A stretch of DNA of 64,000 nt, taken from contig OY540809.1 of assembly GCA_961205875.1 (NCBI GenBank), positions 35,228,267 through 35,292,266 on the forward strand. The letters run 5' to 3'. Below the pieces are notes generated by a model. The model was given only the letters and a program-made list of their open reading frames with translations, made no database searches and had not been told where the DNA came from. Origin of the DNA: Sialis fuliginosa (Eukaryota > Arthropoda > Insecta > Megaloptera > Sialidae). Below, piece after piece: positions 52,804 through 64,000 of this stretch. Position 1 is the stretch's first letter. Each line of letters opens with the position of its first letter. The position numbers and the translations under genes were made by a program.

Positions 52804-53747
52804 GTACGCCTGGTTCGTGGCAAATAAATCCAAAACGCTGCACTTTTTGATTGGGGTATGCCACTTTCTGTGGTCATACATATATAAAGTCAATGGAAAG
52901 ATTTTCAGATAGGGAGCCACTTTAAAATCCGTGTAGAACACTGTTATATCGGCTATTAATGATGGCCCCCACGGTTTTTATTACATTGGCTGTATCTCAG
53001 CTCCTAATCATCCGATTTCAATTTTCGTTTGTTTATTTTAAAGTTCTTATTAAAAAAATATTTTTTATTATATTCATTTTTCTCTAAATCTTAACGGTTC
53101 CCACAATTTTCCGAAATCTGAAGATTTCACTTTTCTTACAAACTTAATTGTTATATAACTTTTTTATTGTGCCCAATATCATTTTTTTACCTCATAAAAA
53201 AATACATTTTTTTCTGCATTCCATTGATAACAAGATAATACTGTTTTAACTAACAACTTCTTAGTCTATTTTTCTTAGTTTAACACGCTTTTTCCAAAGA
53301 AGTTGTTAATTAAAACAGTATTATCTTGTTATCAATGGAACGCAGAAAAATGTCTTTCTTTTTTATATGAGGTAAAAAAATGATATTGGGCACAATAAAA
53401 AAGTTATATAAAAATTAACTTCGTAATAAAAGTAAAATTTTCAGATTTTCGAAAATGTGGGGAACCCTTAAGATTTAGAAAAAAATGAATAATGACAAAA
53501 AATAATCTTCTTAATAAGAACTTTAAAACAAACAAAAGAAAATTGAAATCATATGCTTAGGGGCTGAGATACAGCCAATTTAATAAAAACGGTGGGGACC
53601 ATCTTTAATAGCCGATATAATGGTGTTCTACACGGATTTTAATGTGGCTCCCTATCTGAAAATTATTCTTTTGACCTTATCTATGAGCACAGAAAGTGTC
53701 ATACCCCAATCAAAAAGTGCAGGGTTTTTTTTACGTACCAGACGTAC
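52804..53747. mobile_element. TA-flanked foldback element, 944 bp
   Basis: Ends GTACGCCTGG and CCAGACGTAC have TA on both sides (52802-52803, 53748-53749). The arms of over 400 bp match closely (GCACTTTTTGATTGGGGTAT, TAGAACACTGTTATATCGGC, CAGTATTATCTTGTTATCAA with complements), meeting near 53270. It is almost a complete palindrome and is non-coding. Confidence 0.85.
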
Positions 53748-54094
53748 TATATTACAGTTTACTATTGTACAGCCCTAACTCGCGATAAAATCCTTTATTT
53801 AGTTTTGTTTGAAGACTTGAACATGTTAAAACCGGTACTGTACTATCTCCAGTGTACGTGCACGAGGTTAAAATACACTCATTTTGTAAGTTTTACTCGT
53901 TTTTTGTTTTAGAAACCATATTTCTTTATTTTAGCTTGGTTTTCAACGAGCTTTTGAAAAATTAAACTCGCTTTAAGTTTTTAGCGAAGAGTACATAAGC
54001 TTCTCGTAAAACTAGAGGAAAACCGTTATCTAGAAGAGAATATAATAGAGTTATGGTTGTGTAGCATAGTTTTGCATATTTAAATTTATAGTAT

Positions 54095-54905
54095 ACTAGC
54101 TGTGCCCGCGCGGCTTCGCCCGCGTGGACTACGAAATTATCGTTAAGGATTTTTGAAAAAAAAGTGTTAAATTTAGTACAAACACGATTAATTATTATCG
54201 TAATAAACCTAAATTACCTAAAAAACGAATCAGAACAAAAATTACAAATAAATTTTGTTCTGTTTAAAAAAAGTTAATAATTGAAAACAAAATAAACAAC
54301 TGCCGGTCGAGCGCAGAATATTTCCCTCTGCCCAGCGACACTTTATCATAGTTCGCGCGAATTGCCGCGAATAATATGTTACTGTATGTATATTTCAACT
54401 TATTTCCTAAACCAAAAAACCAAATTGGATGCTGTGTAAAGGGCAAATTATATATACATTAAGTATTTATGACTATGAATTCATTTATTTCGATAAGGAT
54501 TAATGTTTTGCAGGTCATAAGTCTACGTAAACAGAACCCTAATATTTCACATTTTCTTTGTATAAAAGCAGTCACTGTGGCTTAAATATAAAAGTTTGAC
54601 ATATGGTATCACGGACTTTAGTTTAGAACTTTTGATTCAACATAATTCTTAATACATTATTTTGTTCAATATTGAACGGTTTTTTTGTGTGGCAGCAAAT
54701 TTTTTTCCGACTCGATTTACTATTATCGTCACTGCTTAGTTGTTATGTTACCTAACGTAACAAAATATTATAACCTATAACCTGGCCAGAGAATGCACTT
54801 GTGAATTAAAAAAGAAACCATGTAAATCGGATAAGTGGTTCTCGAGTGATAAGCGTACTAACGGACAGACAGACAGACAGAGACACGTTGAACTTTATAT
54901 GTACA
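54095..54905 (+). repeat. Retroposon of the GCCCGCGCGGCTTCG family, plus copy
   Basis: It opens ACTAGCTGTGCCCGCGCGGC and TTCGCCCGCGTGGAC, and ends GGACAGACAGACAGACAGAG, CACGTTGAACTTTATATG. ACTAGCTGTGCCCGCG starts are typical of short non-autonomous retroposons in many insect genomes. Internal text is shared with 50126-50985 and 52560-52750. Confidence 0.75.
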
Positions 54906-56694
54906 TAGATGACTACTTATTATGCTGGTTGGCTAGGAATATATGCTATAATATTTATAAGATCTTAATTTGAGAGAACTTGATAACAAATAATCGATGA
55001 AAAATTTGTTCTGGACTAACGCTGCTCAGCCCGGAAAAATAATTTTATTGCCTGCTAAATATAGCTATTTAACATTTAACATTTTTATGATGAAAGTAAT
55101 CAAAATAGATTCAGGATCGTTTAAACAGAAAACACTTTACGATAGGATCTGCTCTTTAATAAGACATGATTATAGGATGGTTACAGGCAAGGATCTAGAT
55201 TTACAATTTGGGAGGGGCTCATGGTCCAGGAAGTGGAGTACAGTCAGTCGTTTTGGCTCTTAAAAGTGGCGTAGCAACATATTCAGTCTCTTTTCGAGTT
55301 CAAAAGTGACGCCCGGTGTTAAACATACATACATATATACATATGAGCATTTCCCGTAGTTTTAAAGTTCCGATTTTAAAGTACATATCAAAAAAACATG
55401 TTTGCCAAAAAAATTTCCCCCTCCCCCTTTTTTCTGTCGAGTTATTTTTTGTTTAAGTTTTTAAATCGAGCGAAATTAGACTTTTTTCGAGAGTACCTTA
55501 TTTTTCGAAGCATACCCTTTTTTATGATGTTATAGGGCTCATTCTCTTAGTTTTCTTATTGAACTTTCATTTGAAATCGGTATCAGAGCCGAGTATTCAA
55601 TTTTGACAGAATGCGGTACCAAAACATTAAGTTTGTTTTTTTGTAAAAATAGTCGATTTTAAAATTGCCGCCAATTATTTTGGTTTCAATCAAAATATTT
55701 CTGGTATAGGTCATTTTATGCTATTTTTTATGTAGTTTCCAAATATTTCTACATTTTTTAAATTGGTCTAAAACTTTTAAAGTTAAACTTGTTTTAAGAT
55801 GTCTTATTTTCCAAAAAAACGCTATATTCACTACATTAAATCTTTTTTCTCCATACTCCAAATTGTACCAAATTTTGGCAAAAGTTTCTTTCCTTTATCC
55901 TTAAAACAACCCTCAAGAAACATTTTTTCATATTGAGCTCCTAAGTGAGATATAATTTATATAAAACACCTAATTACTCGTGTATTGAAGATAAGAATTT
56001 ACAGGAATGTTCAGTGTTTCTCCTGATAATCTAATAAAAAATATACCACTTAATTCGTTATGAAATTCTCTACAAACATACATACATAAGTTTAATTTTT
56101 TTAGATTAATTAAAAAAATAAAAAGCCGAGCGAGCGCAAGCTAGTCTTAAAAATCAGTACATATTAAACAATGAAGTAATGAGACACTATTTATTACATT
56201 TAAAAATTTCCTTTCAGTTAATTAAATAATTTTTTTTTTAATATTTTTTCTAATTTTTTTTCGATATGCTCGCGCCCCCCTATTAGTTGTATTACGCTCC
56301 CCTGGAAAATTCAATTGTTTTCCTATCAAAATTACACTTTATTCTGTTTCCAACGCCAACGTTTAGAAATCCCCGTATACAGATACGATTTTCGCATGAA
56401 TTCACGTACAAGTTCTTTTTGACCTTGAAATGACTCCAAAACATGACATTTGACCTTATAAATCAACATATCTTATTGTAGAATTTCCCGTTGTTTCCGA
56501 ATCCGGGGTCGAAAATAGGTGTTTCCATTTGAAAAAATTTATTTTCTTTCAAATAACCCCTACGGTCAAAGTCAAATTCAAGGTGATGGTCGTACGTCCT
56601 CCTCCTTGCCCAACAACTTTTGCATAAAACTTTTTTATTATTTCGCTTACCGGTCGAGCTATTTTCCATTAAAGGTTAAAATGGTCCACCCGGT
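54906..56694. other. Intergenic sequence with repeat scraps
   Basis: There is no supported gene; ORFs at 54997 and 56463-56716 show no domain. Fragments of repeats include AAAGCCGAGCGAGCGCAAGC near 56122 and GCGCCCCCCTATTAG near 56270, which resembles the GGGGCGCGCCC ends of 61516-62626. Confidence 0.45.
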
Positions 56695-57133
56695 TAGAGC
56701 TGGGCGCGGGCCGTAAATTTTTCGGGTCACACACGTGACGTGAGCGATTTTCAAATATTGGATCGTGAGCGGACGTGATCGTGAGTCAAAATAAAACAAT
56801 CGGGCGTGACCGGGCGTGAGTACATTTTTGTCGTGCGTGAGTCCGTGAGTATATGTATGTATATTTTGATATTTATTTAATTTCTGATCTCATGCATATA
56901 TGATCATCTGTTAAATCGAATTTTTATATTAAACATTTTATTTATAATATATTATTCGGGTCACGAGCGTGACCCGCCGTGCGTGATCGGGCGTGAGTAA
57001 AAAAATAGAATTCGTGAGCGGGCGTGATCGTGAATACTTTTTCTGTAACCGTGAGTGAGCGGGCGTGACTAAAAATTTTTCTCTCGTGAGCGTGTGTGAT
57101 CGTAAGTAAAAATTACTCACGCGCCCAGCTCTA
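56695..57133. mobile_element. hAT-type MITE with GTGAGCGGGCGTGATC repeats
   Basis: A perfect 8-bp duplication CACCCGGT (56687-56694, 57134-57141) flanks inverted ends TAGAGCTGGGCGCG and CGCGCCCAGCTCTA. Almost all of the rest is degenerate GTGAGCGGGCGTGATCGTGA, around an AT-rich centre. It is non-coding. Confidence 0.92.
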
Positions 57134-57529
57134 CACCCGGTATAATAATATATACCATATATACATATATGTATTATGTATATTAGGGTGGGTCAATTAT
57201 CCAACCGACCTCGGCTACCCCACGTTTAAGAAGAAACGCCCATGGAACTATACCTCTACATTCAACTTTAGTTCGGCGTATTTTTGATTGAAAATTTTAA
57301 GTTTGAGTCCCTCGAATTCAATATGTACGTACATACATATAATTAAATTTATAATTTTTCATTGATTTTTTTAAGCAAAACACCAACCCAAGGGCTTTTG
57401 GGTACGATGATTCCGAATTTGAGATCCATTTTTTTCTTGAGCGCCACCTGGCGTCATTTTTGGAAACACAAAGTTTGTTTTCAAAGTGTTCCATGAATAT
57501 GCGAAAAAACGCCTTAAATATATATTTTT

Positions 57530-57925
57530 AACTAGCGCGCTGGACCCGGTGTTACTCGAGTATATACATTTAATCTGTAAAGTAAAGATTCTGTAATAAT
57601 TTTTTTCAATTAAAGTATTTCTATATTGGAATCAATTAATTTTCAAGTTTTTTAATACAATGTCATGGATAACAGCCCAGAAATCAAGTTCATACAAAGT
57701 CTCCTCGTTACAGAGCCTTCCGATTTTCTATAAGATATGTCCCCGCAGCATGATATGTACTTATTTTCTATCTTTATGAATATGAAGGAATCCTTACATA
57801 ACTAACGCTTTGGACCCGGTGTTACTCGGGTTTATAAATTTAATCTCTAAAGTAAAAATTATTTAATTTTTTTTCTGTTCAATTATATCTATATTGGAAT
57901 ACAGTAATTTCCAAGTTAATTATTT
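57530..57925 (+). repeat. Two direct copies of a GGACCCGGTGTTACTCG fragment
   Basis: 57530-57660 and 57796-57925 both read TAACTAGCGCGCTGGACCCG or the variant TAACTAACGCTTTGGACCCG. Both continue GTGTTACTCG, TTTAATCTGTAAAGTAAA and ATATTGGAAT. They are probably the ends of a retroposon family arranged in tandem. Confidence 0.65.
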
Positions 57926-58508
57926 TCAAAATTTTAATTTAAAACAAAATTCACACCAAATTATTTAATTTAAAAAAAATACACACATTATTATAAGTCG
58001 AATCTCGATAAATCAAAATCCGTTCACATCTATGGTTTCTCTATCGATGTCACCTAACTATAACCTCTATAACTCGAAACTCTCATTAAAAAATTTACTT
58101 CTAATATTGGAATATAATAATTTCCAGATCAACAAATAATTAAATTTTTAATTTAATGTTGAATTTCGCCTTGACATGTTGATGTATCCTAAGTATGAAC
58201 GATTGGCGTAGTGTTTTTGTTTGATATGTTTTAAACTCTTGTCGTATAAAAATATATTACATACTTATATCACATTTGTTTTTGATACGACAACGATAAA
58301 AAATTGTTTTATAACTTTTACGCCATAACTATAGAATTAAAAATGTTTCAAATTAATATAAAGAGTGACAAATTAAGAGTGACCCATTTTTAATTAATGA
58401 TATCGAAAACAGTAATCACTTAGTGAACCTAATTTTAACTGTAAAATCTTTTGTTAACCTTAACCAATTAAATTATTCAGACTCAGTGGTGGTTCCGACA
58501 ACAATTAA

Positions 58509-58853
58509 ATGTTCCCGTGGCTTCAAATCGCAAGACAATTGGAAGTGAATCGGAGAAGAAAAACAAACAGGATTGAAGCAAATTTTAATCAATCAAATCT
58601 AATTTTGAAGAAAGATTTACACTTTCATCCATACAAATGGCAAAACGCTCAAAAACTTTTTCCAAATGACTTAAACACATGTTTGGATTTCAGTCGTTGG
58701 ATTTTAGATAGAGGGAATAATTTTGTTAACATCATAATTATGAGCAACGAAGCGCATTTCCAATTTCTTGGCAAGAGGAATAAACAGAATTTGTGTTACT
58801 CGTCTGTCGAAAACCATCAATCGGCCATAACACCATTTTTACAAAAACTTTAA
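58509..58853 (+). pseudogene. Tc/mariner-like transposase remnant
   Basis: 114 codons with recognisable DDE-transposase text: HFHPYKWQNAQKLFPNDLNT, CLDFSRWILDRG and NNFVNIIIMSNEAHFQFLG, then KRNKQNLCYSSVENHQ. This corresponds to the central part of insect Tc/mariner-type transposases, in which SDEAHF holds the second catalytic Asp. Here it is SNEAHF, so a key residue is lost. The N-terminal DNA-binding region and the C-terminal catalytic part are absent, and a stop follows. It is inactive. Confidence 0.8.
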
Positions 58854-58887
58854 GGTTCATAAAAGATTTGATAGTTAAAATTAGGCC

Positions 58888-59707
58888 CACTAAGGGTGCG
58901 TTCCAGGGATGAATCTAGACCCTATTTCAGCCAAAGCGCCGTCTTCTGACAGTATCTGGAAGTTCCTGAACCATATATGATTATCCAAAACACTGAATGT
59001 GTAAACATTATTGAAGAACGGCTGGTTCTTTGGGTGGTGGTTAGGAACACCAAATGTTTGACTGAATACTTCCTTCATCAGAACATAATGAGGTTCTTCG
59101 GTGAAATTGTTATTGAAGGAAAGTAACGCACGTGAACCTCTTAAGCAATTCCCTGTTAGTTTTAACTCCTTATCGTATTAACTGAAAAAATAAATGTTTT
59201 TTTTTGGTAATTTTTTTAATTTTAACTCGTTCAAAACTAAAAATAATACAGAACAAAGAAAAATATCACAGTTAAAAAACATTATTATAATAGTTTTTTT
59301 TAAAATATTTTAACTATCCGGCATAGAAATAATTTTGATTGTAGAAATTATTGTAAAATGCAAATTTTGATTTCTGCAACAATCACAAAATAATGCAAAT
59401 CATTTCAACGATGAAAAATATGAACCCCGGTAAACAAAGAATCTTAAGGATATTTAATTAAATTATAAAAAAGGAGGGACTTACTCTCCTGACAGATGTC
59501 CGCTGGCTCCGTTGTTTACAACTTTGGTATATACGTATAAGGAATTGTATCAGATATATCCGGTTTAATTTCTGGCTTTTACTGACACTCATTGGTTCTT
59601 ACAATTGCATCATTCAGAATATTTGACACGTCATGATCGTTTCAAGACGGAACGATGTAATCAACGATCGTAACGTTACAAGTGCCATCTGGAACGCACC
59701 CTTAGTG
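58888..59707. mobile_element. Nested element with CACTAAGGGTGCGTTCCAG ends
   Basis: Exact 19-bp inverted ends, CACTAAGGGTGCGTTCCAG and its complement, enclose 820 bp of AT-rich non-coding DNA, inserted in the mariner-like element just after the transposase remnant. No direct duplication is evident beside CACTA/TAGTG, so the superfamily is open. Confidence 0.7.
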
Positions 59708-59765
59708 ATTACTTATTTCGATATTATTAATTAAGAATGGGTTACTCTTAATCTGTCACCCTGTA

Positions 59766-60985
59766 TTACACATACCTTTAGTCTTATATGAAAAAGACTC
59801 CGACATGGAAGTCGAAACATCAAGCCATACATATGTTCAACGGCAACAAAAAAACATTTAAACGTTGACATCAGTTCGGAAACCAAAGTTCATATATGAA
59901 CAGCCATGAAAGCCTACAGATGATAATTACTTTTTTATGATAATGGAATAATGCTGACTTTTAAATATATTGTATATACTTACATGATTTGAAATAACAT
60001 TTTATGAATATTACAAATAATTTCATTTTCGGTTTTTCTCCTCGTGTCTTTCAAAAAGTCATCTAAATTAAATCAATGTTTCTATATAAATATATTATTA
60101 GTAGCTTGTATACATTCTTGTTGTACATCCTTTCTACAATTAATTACAATTAACTATATATTAGTATATACCTACATTTCGTATTAAAAAAGATTAACCT
60201 TTTTTAAAATCAAATATTCTTGTAAATTAAACGAATTTTGTCACTGTATTCGAACAATTCGCAATAAATCATTTGAAATCAGTTCAACTATTTAAAAGTT
60301 AGAGCACAGTATGAGTAGATACACATTGACATTTTAGATGTATGATATACAGATTGGTACAGATGCTTGCATACATAGATAAGTAAATGTGGATCCTTAA
60401 CAGATGTACAAATTCTAACAATTAAAAAAATATCATTTAAAATTACGTCAATGTTAATTGTTAATTAAATAAATACTTCTGATATTTAAAATACCTATGT
60501 AGGTAAAAATATTGATATATCAATAACTTTAAGTTTTAAATTTTAATGTATTACCTATGTTATGCCGAATGTTAGTCATTCGAATGCTGTAATTGTTTGT
60601 CTTCAATTTTTTTGTCAAATTTATTTATGAAAATTAAATTATTTATTACATTAGAGTTGTGCATATTTTTTCGTTCGTTATGCTCTTTATATTTCTTTTT
60701 TGTTATATTTTATTGTTCACTTCAAAATTTTAAATGGCCACTGACATTTAAAATTTTTAAAAATAATCAATAAAATATAATGTATCCATAGTTACGACAT
60801 TTGCAATTAATTTAGTAAATGCTTAAAGCGCATTATATGTAAACGTATTTTGTTTATTTTCTCCTCTTTAACATATCTTTTTCAAAAATCAGACACGGGT
60901 TCATGGTTGTCAATTAACCAAAGTATTTGAAAAAAATTAAAAAAATTTAATATCGGTTTTCGTTTTGATACTTTTTTACATCAAA
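59766..60985. other. AT-rich intergenic sequence, nothing recognised
   Basis: Short phrases only; no gene, RNA or defined repeat is supported. Confidence 0.45.
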
Positions 60986-60989
60986 ACTT

Positions 60990-61275
60990 TTTTTTTCCTT
61001 TTTTTTTCATTTTTTTTAAATCTGAAATTTGAACCTTACATTATATCACCCAAGGAATATAAAAAAAATAATAAAAAAATTCTAACTTTTTTTTTGAAAA
61101 ATTGGGGGCCCCTTGTCACCCCATTTATGAACTTTTTCAAAAAAGGCCCACTAGTTGTTATTTTTTACCCCCAAGGAATATATATACCAAATTTCAAGGT
61201 TCTCCGATGAGTGGAAATGGTCAAAAAAATGATTATCAGTGAGTGAGTGAGGACACTTCGTTATATATAGTAGAT
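60990..61275 (+). repeat. Probable retroposon 3' end
   Basis: A run ending CCAAATTTCAAGGTTCTCCG, AGTGAGTGAGTGAGGACA and TTATATATAGTAGATTGG resembles the 3' ends of insect non-LTR retroposons, in which a short degenerate tandem precedes an ATATAGTAGATT-type tail. The GTGAGTGA tract stands where GACA tracts stand in the other families here. Confidence 0.5.
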
Positions 61276-61515
61276 TGGTATTTGGGTCTTAATTAATTTG
61301 AGCCCTTTGTTATAGTTAATATAGAGCAACCTCGCTTCGCGGTAGCTGCACCACTGCTGTTTAGGCAGTTTCAAGATGGTGTTTGAAGATTAAAGTTTTG
61401 CCAAAAGTTTTGGGATGATAACAAACTTGTGCTTTGTTTTGTTTAGCAGTGAGTGTAATAATGCTTGATGTTAATGTTAATAAGTGATATGAAAACAGTA
61501 AATATGGATTTAAAT

Positions 61516-62626
61516 CAGCGATTCTCAACCTGTGGGGCGCGCCCTCTTAGGGGAGCGTGATAAAACTAAATGGGGGGCGCAAGAATATGGAGAAAAAATG
61601 TTATTAACAAATTTATTTAATTTACTGAAAGAAAAGCAATAAAATTACATTCTGAACCTGAACCCGAACCCGAACCGTAAACCTGAAAAAACCCGGATTT
61701 TTCATTAACCTGAACCCAAACCGAACCGCTGTATCTCAAATTCAACGAACCTGAATCTGAACCCGAACCTTTTCATGGATAACCGGTAACCATATATTTT
61801 TAAAAGGTTCAATAAATTATTTTTAATATTTTAATATTTTCCAGCAATTTTTAAAAGAGAATATAAAATGTACTGATATTGGAAATCTGTTTGAATTTTA
61901 TGGTATCAAGTCAACTACTGAAATTTACATATTTTTTACTTTCTTTTTTAATTCTATAACTGAATTACATTTCAAAATTTTCTTTTGGCCCTTTTTTCTA
62001 GCAATATTTTAATGGCTATTAATGTTTTTTACTTCTTCAGAAAATAGTTTATTAGTTAATAATAATTTTTGTTCGAACAAAATAATTTTCTTTTAACGAC
62101 AAATTTGAACCCGAACCTAAACCCTAAAAATATAACGGTTTTTGAAAAATAAATAAAATACACGTTTACATTTACACTGATATAATACCAGGGCTTCGAA
62201 CCGGAACTGAATCGAAAACCGGAAAACTGTTAGTTTTGCCGGAACGAAAACCGAAACAGAATCGAAATAAAAATATCGGTTTTTACGGTTCAGTTCATGT
62301 TAAAATACGCGCGTTAACATGATCTTATTTCCCACTTCAATTGTCGTTCGAATTATCATACAAGTACCATAAAATGTAGAATTTTTTTTTTAATACAAAT
62401 AATTTTTTTTTAAGTAATCACTCGGAGCTGAACCGAAAACCGAAAAAACCGTTATTTTTTTCGTAATGAAAACCGGAATCGAAGCGAAATATATTTTTTT
62501 ACTCGAACCGGAACGAAAAAAATAACGGTTCGAAGCCCTGTATAATACACTTATAAATAGGATTTTATCAGTACTGCACAATATATTTAATAATTAACTT
62601 TGAAATTAAAAGGTTGAGAAACACTG
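61516..62626. mobile_element. hAT-type element with CAGCGATTCTCAACC ends
   Basis: A perfect 8-bp duplication ATTTAAAT (61508-61515, 62627-62634). Ends are CAGCGATTCTCAACCTGTGG and GGTTGAGAAACACTG. It contains GAACCTGAACCCGAACC repeats (61655-61775) and a nested hAT MITE (62189-62540). No transposase ORF is present. Confidence 0.9.
62189..62540. mobile_element. hAT-type MITE with CCGGAACCGAAAAC repeats, nested
   Basis: A perfect 8-bp duplication TATAATAC (62181-62188, 62541-62548). Ends are CAGGGCTTCGAACCGGAACT and AACGGTTCGAAGCCCTG. Subterminal words are GAACCGAAAACCGGAAAA-like on both sides. A decayed copy lies at about 20140-20396. Confidence 0.92.
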
Positions 62627-62634
62627 ATTTAAAT

Positions 62635-63289
62635 GTATTCCGTATTTATACTTATCAACAGATGTTCATGTGAACCACAAAATCATTTCTTTCTACCCGA
62701 CTAACGTAAAACCGAATGGAGGGTTATGATTTTGACACCTGAAAAATTAATCTTACCTAGCTTTACTTGGCATTCTAAAAATTCAAAATTGACTTAAATT
62801 TTCTCTAACTTGTTTAACAACGTATTATTTCTTAAAATAAAAAAATTAAACATTTTATAATTTGTTTGTGATATTTAACATTAGTTTACAAAAATTATAC
62901 TATTCCAAAATTAAGGGATCACAAAATTTTTTCAAATTTTTTTAGTTATTTTTGAATGGCTGCATTTTCGCGAAAAATGACCGTAGAACAGTTTAAAAAA
63001 GCTTGAACATTTTTCAAACAAAATTAATCTTAAATATAAAATTTCACCCTTCTACGATTTGTCGTATTTGAGTTACAACGCTTACAGACCGACAGACAGA
63101 CACACAGACATCCTGATGAAAATAGTCAGAATGGATTCAGGAAAGGTCAAATTGGATAATTCCATCAAAATCCGGATTTCGAAAGAAATCGGCTTCACTA
63201 TACTTAACTTACTTATAGATACTATATGTATATTTTATATACAATATACATGGTATAAGAAAGTAAAAATATTTTTTCAACAAGTTTGT
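62635..63289. other. Intergenic sequence with a (GACA)n scrap
   Basis: No gene is supported. GACCGACAGACAGACACACA at about 63088 and GATTCAGGAAAGGTCAAATT are scraps of GACA-bearing retroposons; similar GATTCAGGA text occurs near 55110. Confidence 0.4.
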
Positions 63290-63440
63290 AAATCTTTTAC
63301 ATGGCATCATTTTACATGTTCAGTAAAAATTTCAAGTTTCTAGCTTGTATAGTTTACGAGATATTTTGCTTTGACTGAAAAGGACGGAGGGACGGACGGA
63401 TGGACAAAGTGAGATTAATAGGGTTTCTTCAGAACCCTAA
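63290..63440 (+). repeat. Family G repeat, right-end fragment
   Basis: It matches 22375-22515: TTTACATGTTCAGTA, ATTTCAAGTTTCTAGCTTG, GATATTTTGCTTTGACTGAA, a GGACGGACGGATGGA tract and GGGTTTCTTC, AGAACCCTAAA. Confidence 0.7.
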
Positions 63441-63469
63441 AAACGCACAGCAGTATAAACTTTAGGTAA

Positions 63470-63960
63470 GATTTTTTATCGCCCTTATTAAAATAAAACG
63501 CAATAAATAATGGCACGAGGTCCGAACACCGCAATGAATCATTATAGCCATGCGTTGCAATGCATATAGACCAAAAGCTGGCTGCAAAAAAACTAGCCTA
63601 TCGAGTAATAGGGTAAAATGTTTTTTAAATGTTAGTACCCATAGCAACTATGAGAAAAAACATTTTGTGTCTGGGCGGAACTTGTTAATTTTTCAGTGGG
63701 GGCGGGGGGGGGGGGGCGCTAAGAAAATAAAGCTAGGTAAAAAAAAATATTTTTTTATACCAAGGCATGTTAAAATGTATAACCAAACCAGTAAAATATG
63801 AAATAAAAAATATGAAATATAAAAATAAAAAATTATATGACGCCCCTCCCTATTATTCCAAAATTTAAAACGATATTGTTGACGTTGACTTTAGTATTTG
63901 TTGTTCGTAGTCTCACCAAGCTTCGTTACCAAATTTTTTAAAGATTTTTTGAGCCAGTTG
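63470..63960. repeat. Mixed repeat fragments at the right window edge
   Basis: 63590-63710 is an inverted partial copy of 47980-48130 (GGTAAAATGTTTTTTAAATG, TAGTACCCATAGC) and ends in a G-run followed by GCGC. 63750-63960 resembles, in reverse, the family G interior (GGTTATACATTTT-type words near 22268, and ATTATTCCAAAATTTAAAA near 49715). Confidence 0.55.
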
Positions 63961-64000
63961 TTTGAAGAGCTCTGCTGGCACCATTTTTGAGTTAGAAAAA

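Larger units (their letters stand above)
58361..59763. mobile_element. mariner-like element with broken transposase
   Basis: Inverted ends (left AAGAGTGACAAATTAAGAGT; right, complemented, CAGGGTGACAGATTAAGAGT) are flanked by TA (58359-58360, 59764-59765). The terminal similarity continues through ACCCATT and TTAATTAAT. It contains the transposase remnant 58509-58853 and a nested foldback element 58888-59707. Confidence 0.82.

Noticed and set aside
63088-63120. GACAGACAGACACACAGACA tract as an independent microsatellite
   Set aside because: Similar tracts sit near one end of several repeat families here, so it is more likely a scrap of a retroposon.

Overview
This is a stretch of a very AT-rich insect nuclear genome. 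Arthropod identity rests on a Rebers-Riddiford (chitin-binding) cuticle protein gene, and eukaryotic gene structure on five recognisable protein genes split by GT-AG introns. All five encode conserved metazoan functions. The order of insect cannot be fixed from the sequence alone.

Gene layout, left to right: (i) 3053-4304 (+), the last two coding exons of an RR-type cuticle protein; its first exon was not found. (ii) 15400-16200 (+), a four-exon MTRES1/C6orf203-like mitochondrial S4-type RNA-binding protein. (iii) 16326-16654 (-), mitochondrial ATP synthase subunit e, tail-to-tail with MTRES1. (iv) 17446-34976 (+), a GPAT3/4-type ER glycerol-3-phosphate acyltransferase spread over 17.5 kb, head-to-head with the subunit e gene. 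(v) 44684-45381 (-), mitochondrial ribosomal protein L43. Three of the five are small nuclear-encoded mitochondrial genes. About 20 kb at the right end (47.4-64 kb) holds no host gene that I can support.

The most interesting host feature is in the acyltransferase gene. Two homologous exons, 23884-24120 and 29969-30202, have the same phase, near-equal length (79 and 78 codons) and the same boundaries, and each encodes the catalytic HxxxxD motif. Only one can sit in a normal protein, so the gene probably makes two enzymes by mutually exclusive splicing. The introns around these exons are filled with long foldback repeats.

The rest is a dense, nested landscape of mostly non-autonomous DNA transposons. 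Several can be delimited to the base by target-site duplications (TSDs): hAT-type with 8-bp TSDs (7263-8581, 11813-13959, 19904-21022, 27024-27312, 36802-37326, 40624-41665, 56695-57133, 61516-62626, 62189-62540), TA-flanked mariner/pogo-type (3492-3839, 11439-11758, 22997-23761, 35396-36530, 37388-38157, 38204-39632, 52804-53747, 58361-59763), TTA-flanked PIF/Harbinger-like (5823-6009, 6815-7095, 48392-49186) and one TTAA-flanked element (4460-4644). Many of the hAT-like families carry degenerate short tandem motifs near their ends. Also present are an approximately 815-bp family with five copies, very long palindromes, a foldback with 15-bp subrepeat arms, retroposon fragments with (GACA)n-like tracts, a broken DDE transposase, and a 106-bp Penelope-type insert that carries hammerhead-ribozyme core boxes.
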